A DNA stretch of 64,000 bases from Shinella zoogloeoides. GTDB lineage: Bacteria > Pseudomonadota > Alphaproteobacteria > Rhizobiales > Rhizobiaceae. Shown one piece after another: positions 31,470 to 39,330 of the stretch; position 1 is the stretch's first letter; each line of letters starts with the position of its first letter. Made by a program: the position numbers and the translations under genes. Below the pieces are notes generated by a model, which did not search any database, was not told where the DNA came from, and worked only from the letters and a program-made list of their open reading frames with translations. The DNA lies in NCBI RefSeq assembly GCF_003574625.1, contig NZ_QNUJ01000012.1:62001-126000 (forward strand). Direction: 5' to 3'.

Positions 31470-31942
31470 CACGCCACCCTCCCTTCGACAGCATCCGCGC
31501 AGATTTCCTCGACGCAAACCTCCTCGAGGCGGATATTGATGTGACCGCTCTCTTCGACCCAACGACGGGCGTCGGCCATGTTTGCCGCAAGGTAGAGCAG
31601 GATGCTGTGGGCGCCGTATTCCTGAAGGACACGAACTTCGCCGGCGAGGGGGCGACGGACAACCTCGAACGAGAGATCGCTATCGAGTGGAAAGGCTTCG
31701 CGGGCGGCGATCGCAGCATCGAGGTCCATTTGAAACTCGCCCGGTAGGAGCGTAATCGCGCCTGCCGTCGACCAGATGATGCTGGAACGAGGCGGCGTGC
31801 ATCGCACGAGCCAACCGGCACCATTGCATTTCTTCCAGGCGGCGAGGGCATCGGCGTCCTCGTCGGATGGCCGGGGAACGGAATTGCGAAAGGAGATCAT
31901 CGCGCCGATCGGCGCGCGTTCATAGATGGTCATGACGGACAT
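31469..31942 (-). CDS. Hypothetical protein coupled to the antirestriction gene (157 aa)
   Basis: The product MSVMTIYERAPIGAMISFRN has alternating strands and helices, including GAGWLVRCTPPRSSIIW and a C-terminal IRLEEVCVEEICADAVEGR. No known domain is seen. GGAGA lies 5 nt before the ATG at 31942; an in-frame ATG four codons later is possible. Its stop overlaps the ArdB start by one base, so it may act together with ArdB or only share its expression. Confidence 0.72.
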   Translation of the reverse strand: MSVMTIYERAPIGAMISFRNSVPRPSDEDADALAAWKKCNGAGWLVRCTPPRSSIIWSTAGAITLLPGEFQMDLDAAIAAREAFPLDSDLSFEVVRRPLAGEVRVLQEYGAHSILLYLAANMADARRWVEESGHINIRLEEVCVEEICADAVEGRVA

Positions 31943-31971
31943 GTTCGTCTCCGAATTTCGAGAAACAGAAA

Positions 31972-31993
31972 GGCCCGGCGCGACGGCCGGGCC
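31972..31993 (-). repeat. Hairpin-leader cassette 7
   Basis: GGCCCGGC-gcgacg-GCCGGGCC is followed on the minus strand by TTTCTGTTTCTCG and the GGAGA of gene 31469-31942. It lies 28 bp after the stop of the ParB-like gene and may also end that transcript. Confidence 0.75.
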
Positions 31994-32021
31994 CCGGATC
32001 GATCGTTGTTGGTCCGAGGAT

Positions 32022-34166
32022 TTACTCCGCGGCTTCGAGATGCCCGCCGTTGTCTTCATCAGCGTCGGCGGCAGTCTGCTCGCCATCCAGCTCCTCGGTC
32101 AGGAAGGCCGGCAGCACGACGTCGCCAGCTTCGACGTCCTCGTCGTCGACCGTCACCGCATCGTTCGTCTCCGCAGTCCCGACTTCCTCGGCGACTTCGT
32201 CGGCGGGATAGCGCAGCACTTCGGGGAGCCATCCGCTACCGTCGAGCAGCCGGGCCGCCTCGCGCGCCATGTCCGGCTTCTTCAGGTGATCGATAAGCTG
32301 GGCCGACTGATCGCCCTTTGCTTCTCGAACGGCCTGCAGGATATGCGCCTTGGTCACGCGGCCCAGATAGTTGTCGACCGTCGGCGTCCAGCCCGCACCC
32401 ACCATGCCGAACCCGATCGTCTGGGCCAGCTGCACGGCATGCTGGTTTTCCCTGGTCCGGCGGTTCCATTGCTGGATCGTGGCGTTCAGCGACATCGACG
32501 CGCAATGCGCAAACAGCGCCATCCGGCTGTCGTGATCGAGCGCGATCAGATAGGCCCAGACCGCATCGGCGTCACCGGGAAGATCGTGCCCCCAGGCCTC
32601 CTGGCGCTGTTCGATCTCCTTCGCCCAGACCGTATCGGAAAGGCTCTGCGTCTTGGTCGAGACCGTATGCTGCACCGAGATTTCCAGGCACGACGTCGTG
32701 CGGAAGTGATAGAAGGTGTTCAGCACGAGCAGGTGCAGCACAGCGATGAAGGCTACCATCGGCTCGTTGGCGAGCGCATTCCTGAGCGCAAGCGTGCGGG
32801 CGGCGGTCAGGTCCTCGATAAGCCGTTCCGACAGCGGCCGGATCTTGCCGTCGTCCTCGTCAGGCTCCTCGATACCAACGGGCTTGCCGTTGATCGTCAC
32901 ACCACCCCCTGCCGCAGCGGCGGTGTTGTCGCCATCGTCACCATCCTGCTCGGCGCCATCGCCATCCTGCGCCTCGACGACAGGCTCGTCTTCCGGCCGG
33001 ACGAAGCCGCGCTCGATCCTGAGTTCACCGTTGCCGGCCAGCGAGATGAAGGCGCCGCCGCGAGCGACATCCTCGGGATCGAGGATAAAGGGTCGCTCAT
33101 TCAGCGCCGTCAGCTGGGCGTCGAGATCGTCAAGGTGCGCCTCCGTCTCCTCGGAATAGTCGTCGGCAGCTTCGTATTCCGCGTTGAGCTTTTCGAACTC
33201 GGCCGTCAGGGCATCATGACGCGCGAGTTCCTCCTCGGTGAGCTCCGGCTGCTTTCCGTAAAAGCGACGAAGGCCGGCAGCATGGCCGAAGTGGAAGTCG
33301 ATGGCGGAATCGACCCACTTCCAGCCCTCGTCGGCCTTCAGCGCCTCGGCATCAGCCGTCAGCTTCTCCAACACGAGCTGTTCGAGCAGCGCCGGATCCT
33401 GGAGCCATCCGCCGTTGTCCTGCTCGAAGAGATCACGCATGACAATGCCGCCGGCGGCCTCATAGACTTCGATGCCGACATAGACCGCACGGCGATCGCT
33501 CGCCCGGATCGCCGTTTCGGTGAGCAGCCGGCGGATGTAGTAGGGGTCGGTGCTTTGCGTGCGCGAAATCGTCTCCCAGACCTGCTCCTGCCGGGCGTGA
33601 TCCTTGGTGATCGAGAACGCCATGACCTGGCCGAGCTTCATCTGGTCATCGCCATAGAGTTCGAGCAGGCGGGGCGACACCGAGGCCAGGCGGAGGCGCT
33701 GCTTCACCGTCGCAACCGAGATGTGGAAGCGGGCGGCGATTTCTTCCTCATCGAGCCCCTGGTCCCGCAGGACCATCATCGCCCGAAATTCGTCCAGCGG
33801 ATGCAGATCGGCGCGCTTGACGTTTTCGGCAAGCGAGTCCTCCGCTTCGAGCGTATCGCCTTCGCTGACGATGCAGGGGACGCCAGTCGTCTTGGTCAAC
33901 TGCTTCCGGTCGACCAGCAGCTTCAGTGCGCGGTAGCGGCGGCCGCCGGCAGGGATGCGGTAGATGCCGGTCTCCTTGCCCTCGGCGTCGAGTTCCGCGC
34001 GCACGTTGATGCTGGTGAGCAGCCCGCGGCGAGCGATGTCGTCGGCAAGTTCCTCGATAGAGACGCCGGCCTTGGTCTTGCGCACGTTCTGCTGGCTGAG
34101 GACGAGCTTGTTGAAGGGGATATCGCGCCCGACATTGAGCGCGATTTTCTGAATGGCCTGTGCCAT
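32022..34166 (-). CDS. Large ParB/Spo0J-family protein
   Basis: This 714-residue protein has an N-terminal ParB domain with LSQQNVRKT near residue 25, GLLTSINVRAE near residue 50, GGRRYRALKLL near residue 75, and AENVKRADLHPLDEFRAM near residue 115. An HTH region (LDEEEIAARFHISVATVKQRLRL) follows, and then about 500 further residues with coiled-coil (to residue 375) and acidic segments. Ordinary plasmid partition ParB/RepB proteins are about 300-350 residues and sit next to ParA; neither holds here. It is more likely a ParB-like CTPase/nuclease of the accessory type. GGAGA lies 6 nt before the ATG. Confidence 0.85.
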   Translation of the reverse strand: MAQAIQKIALNVGRDIPFNKLVLSQQNVRKTKAGVSIEELADDIARRGLLTSINVRAELDAEGKETGIYRIPAGGRRYRALKLLVDRKQLTKTTGVPCIVSEGDTLEAEDSLAENVKRADLHPLDEFRAMMVLRDQGLDEEEIAARFHISVATVKQRLRLASVSPRLLELYGDDQMKLGQVMAFSITKDHARQEQVWETISRTQSTDPYYIRRLLTETAIRASDRRAVYVGIEVYEAAGGIVMRDLFEQDNGGWLQDPALLEQLVLEKLTADAEALKADEGWKWVDSAIDFHFGHAAGLRRFYGKQPELTEEELARHDALTAEFEKLNAEYEAADDYSEETEAHLDDLDAQLTALNERPFILDPEDVARGGAFISLAGNGELRIERGFVRPEDEPVVEAQDGDGAEQDGDDGDNTAAAAGGGVTINGKPVGIEEPDEDDGKIRPLSERLIEDLTAARTLALRNALANEPMVAFIAVLHLLVLNTFYHFRTTSCLEISVQHTVSTKTQSLSDTVWAKEIEQRQEAWGHDLPGDADAVWAYLIALDHDSRMALFAHCASMSLNATIQQWNRRTRENQHAVQLAQTIGFGMVGAGWTPTVDNYLGRVTKAHILQAVREAKGDQSAQLIDHLKKPDMAREAARLLDGSGWLPEVLRYPADEVAEEVGTAETNDAVTVDDEDVEAGDVVLPAFLTEELDGEQTAADADEDNGGHLEAAE

Positions 34167-34188
34167 GTCAATTCTCCGCGGCGGACCG

Positions 34189-34249
34189 GCCGGAGCCTCT
34201 CTCCAGCCACCTCAATCCGCCACGAACGCCCCGTCCCCCCTCTCCCTCT
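34189..34249 (-). repeat. Purine-rich leader element 4
   Basis: On the minus strand GAGGGAGAGGGGGG is followed about 30 nt later by GGCTGGAGAGAGGCTCCGGC. It is nearly the same as element 5 and lies 23 bp before the ParB-like start. Confidence 0.65.
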
Positions 34250-34266
34250 TTTGCCGGCCGCCGCCC

Positions 34267-34845
34267 TCACCGCCTGCCGCCAGCGCCCGCGTCGCCGCCG
34301 GCGTCGCGCGGGCAACTGTTCAGCCAGATCGCCATCTGCTGCCGCATGATGCCGATCGGCGCGCAGATTTCCGTGATCGCCGCGCTCCCCGCGACAAAAC
34401 CATCCTCCTGAAACAGGTCGATGAGGTGCTGCATGACGTCGAGATAGAGGGCGCCACCAACCAGGCAGACATCGACGAACGGTTTCCGGCCATGCTCCGT
34501 CATCGAGGCGATGTGCATGCCCGGATGCTCGCCCGATGGCATCACGCGCCGCTGGGTTTTCGACAGCGGCCATCGCGTGCCGAGGCCGCCGGCCTTCATG
34601 GCGGTCGCAATCTCCGGCGTCATCCGTCGATCGTAGTTTTCGATAGTGGTCCTGGCTTCACGAAAACCGTACTCGGGCGACACGAAGGCAACCCGTGCCT
34701 TCTGCTCGTCGGGATCGACATGACGCAGTGTGCGCCAGAGCGGTCCGTCATATCGGTCACGCGCCGGCATATATTGCGGGCCGTCGCGCTTGGTCATCGA
34801 GCACGAAAGGATCAGCAAGCGTTGGGAAGGCGACGTGTCGGTCAT
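34267..34845 (-). CDS. DUF6884-like protein
   Basis: This 192-residue protein has LLILSCSMTKRDGPQYMPAR near its start, then RYDGPLWRTLRHVD, FVSPEYGFREARTTIENYD and a C-terminal helical part. The pattern (ILSCS.TK...A..RYDGP..R, then a S..YG...... I..YD block) is that of DUF6884-type proteins, which occur in phages and plasmids with unknown function. GGGAGG lies 5 nt before the ATG. The start overlaps the stop of the PP-loop gene by four bases, so the two proteins are made together. Confidence 0.7.
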   Translation of the reverse strand: MTDTSPSQRLLILSCSMTKRDGPQYMPARDRYDGPLWRTLRHVDPDEQKARVAFVSPEYGFREARTTIENYDRRMTPEIATAMKAGGLGTRWPLSKTQRRVMPSGEHPGMHIASMTEHGRKPFVDVCLVGGALYLDVMQHLIDLFQEDGFVAGSAAITEICAPIGIMRQQMAIWLNSCPRDAGGDAGAGGRR

Positions 34846-35993
34846 GCGGCCCTCCCCCGGCTGGCCTGAAGGTCGAGCAGCTCAGCATAACGAGCATGGA
34901 TAGAGACGCGGTCGACATGTCGCGCGCGAAATCCCAGCATCTCGCTAACCTCCGAGCGCACTTCCGCGAGGAGATCGGCCTCGCCGTCGGATAGCGTCCG
35001 GGTCGGCCAGCCTTTCACAAAGAGCATCGGCTTCGTCAGCCGGCGTTCCGCCTCACGACGGCGGTCCGCCTTTTCCTTGGCCATGTTGAGAAGATCGCGG
35101 ATCCTCGGCTGAAGGAGATGGGGGGCGATATCGCCTAGCCACCGGCTGCTCTGAAACGCAAACGTGCTGCGGCATTCCAGGCCAACCATCTGTCGATAGA
35201 GATCGTGTGCTTCCGGCTGCGCCGCCGCGGCTACCAGATCGGGAAGGCTCGACATGATGCAGAAGCGGCACGAAACACGCGTGAGGCCAAACCGGCGATA
35301 GGCGGGATGGGGTTCGATTCCCCAGAAATCGAGCGACGAAAAGACCTCCGGCTCGGACCAGTCGAGTATCGGCCGCCAAGTCCATATTCGCTCGCCCGGC
35401 TTGTGATCGAAGATTTCGGCGCGGGCGCGCTGCCGGCTTTCCTCGCGCCGGACGCCGGTCACGCTGATGATCGGCAGTTTGGAGAACCGGCGTTTGAGTT
35501 CCGCATGGATTTTTGAGGTCTTCATCTCGGACGTGCAGTACCTCATAGCCGGCGTGCTCCAGCATGGGACGAGCGTCACGGTGCTGAGGTTTTCGTAGCG
35601 CGCGACGTTGGATCGCCAGCGGCTTTCCCACCGGTCCATCAGCCCACCTTGCTTGCGGCGGACGACAATGAGATCGGTGGCAAGGCGATCGGACAATTGC
35701 TCGCAGGTCGGGAGCGAATCCGCCCATTCGACCGAGCCGAGGTCGGCATGGATCAGCAGACGCGGGCCGGAATGTCCGATCCGATCAAGATACTCGAAGG
35801 TCGTCATGGCTGCGGCCTGGCTGTCCTTGCCGCCCGAAACACCGATGGCGACGGCCGCGCCTTGCTGAAGAAGATCCACGATCGGCGGAAGAATGGAAAT
35901 CGACGGAAAAGCGCGGGAAATCGAAATCGCCGGCCGCGTCCTATGGGTGGCAAATCGCTGGTGCTCGGGATCCTCATTCGTATTGTGACGCAT
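34842..35993 (-). CDS. PAPS-reductase/DndC/IbrA-like PP-loop protein
   Basis: This 383-residue protein has an N-type PP-loop AIGVSGGKDSQAAA near residue 50, the motif PAMRYCTSEMKT near residue 150, and a CRFC pair near residue 255 that could bind metal or an Fe-S cluster. This is the PAPS reductase-like group that includes DndC (DNA phosphorothioation) and IbrA, not a cysteine-biosynthesis enzyme. It heads a coupled unit with the DUF6884-like gene, followed by the ParB-like gene; IbrA is likewise encoded with a ParB-like IbrB. A DNA or nucleotide modification role is inferred. GGAG lies 8 nt before the ATG at 35993. Confidence 0.82.
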   Translation of the reverse strand: MRHNTNEDPEHQRFATHRTRPAISISRAFPSISILPPIVDLLQQGAAVAIGVSGGKDSQAAAMTTFEYLDRIGHSGPRLLIHADLGSVEWADSLPTCEQLSDRLATDLIVVRRKQGGLMDRWESRWRSNVARYENLSTVTLVPCWSTPAMRYCTSEMKTSKIHAELKRRFSKLPIISVTGVRREESRQRARAEIFDHKPGERIWTWRPILDWSEPEVFSSLDFWGIEPHPAYRRFGLTRVSCRFCIMSSLPDLVAAAAQPEAHDLYRQMVGLECRSTFAFQSSRWLGDIAPHLLQPRIRDLLNMAKEKADRRREAERRLTKPMLFVKGWPTRTLSDGEADLLAEVRSEVSEMLGFRARHVDRVSIHARYAELLDLQASRGRAA

Positions 35994-36013
35994 GGTGCGG
36001 CTCCATGGCGAGC

Positions 36014-36073
36014 AGCCGGAGCCTCTCTCCAGCCTCTCAACCCGCCGCTGCCGCTCCGCCCCCCTCTCCCTCC
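36014..36073 (-). repeat. Purine-rich leader element 5
   Basis: On the minus strand GAGGGAGAGGGGGGC is followed about 30 nt later by GGCTGGAGAGAGGCTCCGGC, 20 bp before the PP-loop gene. It is the closest relative of element 4. Confidence 0.65.
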
Positions 36074-36198
36074 TCCACCCCCGACCCCCTCTACCCATTC
36101 CCGGCCGCCCGCGTCCCCGGCCCGGTTCGGAAGGTGGTGTGTCACGCGGGAGTGCGCGAAGAAATTTCAGGACAAATTCAACGGGATGTCTTATCTTC

Positions 36199-36230
36199 CG
36201 CCCCGAAGCGGTACGTGCCGCTTTGGGGCG
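36199..36230. terminator. Long GC hairpin in the 36.0-36.4 kb spacer
   Basis: CGCCCC, AAGCGG and their complements CCGCTT, GGGGCG form a stem of about 13 pairs around TACGTG. The spacer 35994-36430 (437 bp) otherwise contains purine leader 5 and no gene I can support; it is the boundary between the plasmid backbone and the RloAB insert. Confidence 0.5.
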
Positions 36231-36430
36231 TGGAAACCCCTGTGAACGGTTGGTGCTGGCCGATACAGCATCACCTCCTTGACCTTTGGGTCGGGGGGCC
36301 TGACGCTATGTCCAGGTTCTCCGAACTAAAAGCTCAGGGCCGTTTCACACGGTTTCCAACCCCCCGATCATGGGGTCATTGAGCATTGAACGGCGGGGAC
36401 GTACCGCCGAAGTTGCTTCAGGAGAAACCG

Positions 36431-36742
36431 TTGGCTGAAGGTCTCGTCTTCACTTTCTATACCTACGCCGATGCCCGTATTCCGCGCGAGGAGCGCTGGA
36501 AACCGACAGGGCTGCGCGATATTTTCTTCGACAACTACGATGAAGTGAGGCGCACCGTTCTTGCGATGCGCGACGACATCGCCGCCGATCCCGACATGGA
36601 GTGGGAAACGACGAATATCGAGAAGGTTGAGACGGTCCCGATTTCTCAGTCCAGCATCTTGGCGTTGCTCAACGATGGACCCGGTGCGTTTGTCGACCGT
36701 TACGAGGTTGTGGAGACGATCGGGCGAAAGCACGAAATCTGA
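36431..36742 (+). CDS. Hypothetical protein with TTG start (103 aa)
   Basis: AGGAG lies 6 nt before a TTG at 36431, giving (M)AEGLVFTFYTYADARIPRE and then a helical, acidic protein ending VVETIGRKHEI. No ATG is available near the start, and the TTG further upstream at 36386 lacks a Shine-Dalgarno. No domain is recognised. It faces the 92-residue minus-strand gene in a convergent pair. Confidence 0.6.
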   Translation: MAEGLVFTFYTYADARIPREERWKPTGLRDIFFDNYDEVRRTVLAMRDDIAADPDMEWETTNIEKVETVPISQSSILALLNDGPGAFVDRYEVVETIGRKHEI

Positions 36743-36799
36743 TTTTCGCCCGCGTGGCAGCTCCGATCTTCATGCATGGTTGCCGTCTTCCAGTACGAG

Positions 36800-37078
36800 C
36801 TACCTATCCGGTTTGATGAACGGGGACGGCAGTAACGTGTCGTCTGGCAAATCCGACACGCGCTTTATCACCTCCTTGAGGCGGTCGATATTGAACGCAT
36901 TATCCGCAAACCATATCTCGATCTCGGCCGGATCGAGTGTATCGACCATCGCGGTCGTCGGAACCGCACAACCAGAGTCCCGGATGGTGCGGATATTGTG
37001 TTGGTAGCGGCGGATTCGTTCTTCCATCGGAAGGTCCGGACCGTGCTTCAATAACTTCTCTTTCGGCCACGTTGGCAT
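36800..37078 (-). CDS. Hypothetical protein (92 aa)
   Basis: The product MPTWPKEKLLKHGPDLPMEE continues with RIRRYQHNIRTIRDSG and AEIEIWFADNAFNIDRLKEV, a helical soluble protein. GAGGAG lies 8 nt before the ATG at 37078. It lies downstream of rloB in the same direction and may belong to that insert. The spacer 37079-37412 (334 bp) between them is A/T-richer than the rest of the window and holds no gene I can support. Confidence 0.62.
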   Translation of the reverse strand: MPTWPKEKLLKHGPDLPMEERIRRYQHNIRTIRDSGCAVPTTAMVDTLDPAEIEIWFADNAFNIDRLKEVIKRVSDLPDDTLLPSPFIKPDR

Positions 37079-37412
37079 CAGGTTCGCTCCTCCAGAGCGC
37101 CGCAAGGGTACTTCGAAAAACTACCAAAGACCCTTAAAAAAATCCAACCCTGACACTCTATGCTGTCCGGATTGTTTCCGATGAAAATGCCTGGACGAAT
37201 GCGCTTTTCGTTTATTCGCAGCGGATTTATCTTTGACCGCGTTATCTTCGCTAAAACCGAAACTTTTGCTTGGCTTCTCTCCGTTAGAGCAAGCCGCGCA
37301 GGCAACCGCCAACTTATGGACGCTTGGCAGATTGAGGTTTGCTCCCTGACGTCAGGTCGCACGATTTGCACCTTGAGCAAGTCTTCGGGCACTAGAAAGC
37401 CGAACGATCTAT

Positions 37413-37979
37413 TTACGGGATTAGTCGCAGGAACCGAAGGAGCGCAGCGAATTCCTGATGATTTCCGGAGACCCTTTCTACGCCTTCGAGATCGATCCTT
37501 CGAGACACCTCCAGGCGGCTCATTGGTTTTGCATAGCCGGGCCAAACTTGGAGAAGGTTGGCCTGCGAGGTAGCGCTGTCTGGCGGATTTGCGGTTAGCC
37601 GACCCTCAAAATGCCTGAGAAGGAATGCCTCGTGGCATGGGGTCTGCCAAATGATTGAAATTTTGTTCTGGGCCGCCAGCGCGTGGACTTGCTGGCGACG
37701 CTGGTGGTCGCCTGCGATCTGATCGTCATCCATAAGGAGCGCACGATATTGAAACTCGGCACGCCGCTGGTTTCGGCGTGCAATTTCCTGCACTGCCTTT
37801 TTGACGCGGGCGAGCGGATCTCCCGCGCCAGGGTTGAGGTTCACTACCTCTATGTGAAACGGCAGCTCTTTTTGCCGGACGATATCGTTCAAAAACTGTC
37901 CGTAAGCCTGTTCGGATTCGCCCTCGCATCCGAGAAAGACGGGTTTGCGGACGGGAATATGTGCGTTGCGCCGTCTCAT
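37413..37979 (-). CDS. rloB: RloB-like TOPRIM protein
   Basis: This 188-residue protein fits the RloB family: KPVFLGCEGESEQAYGQFLN with the first acidic TOPRIM motif near residue 18, RALLMDDDQIAGD as the DxD motif near residue 85, and WQTPCHEAFLLRHFEG, which matches the family's S.P.FE.WLL.HF box near residue 112. RloB is taken to be a TOPRIM nuclease partner of the RloA ATPase. Its start overlaps the rloA stop by four bases. The pair is a likely defence module. Confidence 0.8.
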   Translation of the reverse strand: MRRRNAHIPVRKPVFLGCEGESEQAYGQFLNDIVRQKELPFHIEVVNLNPGAGDPLARVKKAVQEIARRNQRRAEFQYRALLMDDDQIAGDHQRRQQVHALAAQNKISIIWQTPCHEAFLLRHFEGRLTANPPDSATSQANLLQVWPGYAKPMSRLEVSRRIDLEGVERVSGNHQEFAALLRFLRLIP

Positions 37980-39199
37980 CCGATTTGTGGCACCGCGCCG
38001 AATGCCCCTCCAAGGTACTTCTTGTAGAGGTTGTCACTTCGCCGAACAGACTGGACGTCCATCAGGCTATATACGCTCGAGCGTCCGGTCTGATCCTTTT
38101 CGGTAAAAACGACCTCTTCCTTGCTGAGGTCATCAAGCAACGAAGCCGAATGGCAAGACATCCACAGCTGGGCTCCGCCCGGGTTGCGGTCTGGATCGTA
38201 GAACCACCGGACGATTTCCGGAAGGATCAAGGGATGGATCGACAGATCGAGTTCGTCAATTACCGCAACACCGCCTTTTTGGAGGGCCAGCAACAAGAGC
38301 GGAAATATCCGGATAAAGGATCGGGTTCCCTGACTTTCTAATATCCATGGCATGGGGACATGCAACCCCTCATGCTTGAACAGCGCGGTCGGACCCGATG
38401 CTGTCTGGACAATCTCCATTTGCTCGACACCCACGTCGATGCGCTGGAGTTCCCGATTGAGGCTCTGGACCGCCGCTGGATTTTGAGCCAGGAACGAAAA
38501 GACGTCCCTGTCGGTAAATTCCAAGCGTTCCATCAGTATGTTGCGGAAGACAGCGCTCGCCGCTTCCGCGAGCACTTTCGAAGGCTCGTGCTCGAAAAGA
38601 GCGAGGGTTGAGACAACGCTGGCATCGTCCCGAATCTTATCAATGACCTGGCTATATCCGGTCAGGGAAAACGTGCGTGAACCGCGCACATCCTTGCCTG
38701 TTCCCCGTTCGAACACGCGCTGCCATTTGCCCTGCCCTTCTGGCTTGTGACGGAGCGCTTCTCGACCGACCGTTCGGATCTCGCCGTCTTTCGGGAGCAG
38801 TTCCAGTTCGTATCGATAAAGACCGAAGTCCTCCTTGCGATGCGTAGGCGCGTTGACGGCAGCGAATGACAGTTCCGTAAGCGCGCCCATCTCAATGGCC
38901 AATCGGATTGGTCGGTTCATCGACTCCTCGTCATTGAACCGTTCGCAGGGCAATGTGCCCTGATGCTGGAAGCTGTCCTTGAGAAACCAGGAGAGAAACG
39001 TCAGAGCTTTGAGGACCGAGGACTTTCCCGAGCCGTTTGCGCCGAACAGCGACACCACTTTGGGTGCGCGTTCCTCCGCGCCGGGGAACACCGCGGAGAA
39101 CCGCTCCGGGTAATCGGGTACGTTACGGGGAATCCGCAAGTCGAGAGCCTGCGGATCGCGGAACGAGTAGAAGTTCTCAATTTCCAATCGGTATATCAT
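37976..39199 (-). CDS. rloA: RloA-like AAA ATPase
   Basis: This 407-residue ATPase of the AAA15/21 (OLD/RecF-like ABC) type starts MIYRLEIENFYSFRDPQALD. It has Walker A FGANGSGKSS near residue 53, a signature-like SQGTRSF near residue 290, Walker B GGVAVIDELDLSIHP near residue 313, and a switch His in MSCHSASLLDD. RloA proteins are found with RloB, often beside restriction systems, and are thought to act against phage. The Shine-Dalgarno is weak, but a TTGACA promoter lies 20-50 bp upstream. Confidence 0.85.
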   Translation of the reverse strand: MIYRLEIENFYSFRDPQALDLRIPRNVPDYPERFSAVFPGAEERAPKVVSLFGANGSGKSSVLKALTFLSWFLKDSFQHQGTLPCERFNDEESMNRPIRLAIEMGALTELSFAAVNAPTHRKEDFGLYRYELELLPKDGEIRTVGREALRHKPEGQGKWQRVFERGTGKDVRGSRTFSLTGYSQVIDKIRDDASVVSTLALFEHEPSKVLAEAASAVFRNILMERLEFTDRDVFSFLAQNPAAVQSLNRELQRIDVGVEQMEIVQTASGPTALFKHEGLHVPMPWILESQGTRSFIRIFPLLLLALQKGGVAVIDELDLSIHPLILPEIVRWFYDPDRNPGGAQLWMSCHSASLLDDLSKEEVVFTEKDQTGRSSVYSLMDVQSVRRSDNLYKKYLGGAFGAVPQIG

Positions 39200-39217
39200 A
39201 CCGGGAATATATGTTCT

Positions 39218-39247
39218 GTTATGCCAATTTCAACAAGAATTTGTCAA
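39218..39247 (-). promoter_or_regulatory. rloAB promoter
   Basis: On the minus strand a perfect TTGACA (39242-39247) is followed after 18 bp by CATAAC (39218-39223), about 20 bp before the rloA start, in a stretch much richer in A/T than its surroundings. Confidence 0.55.
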
Positions 39248-39330
39248 ATTTGGGATTTCAAATCAAATCTTCTACCCGCCACGCTGATGATGATGACCGT
39301 TGTGGACCTTCATGCCATTCAAGCCACCGG

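Noticed and set aside
32022-34166. ParB-like gene as the plasmid partition gene
   Set aside because: It is twice the usual length, has no ParA neighbour and no visible parS array, so I did not call a partition locus.
37160-37573. 137-codon + strand open frame
   Set aside because: It overlaps rloB antisense, has no Shine-Dalgarno, and its residues show no folded pattern.
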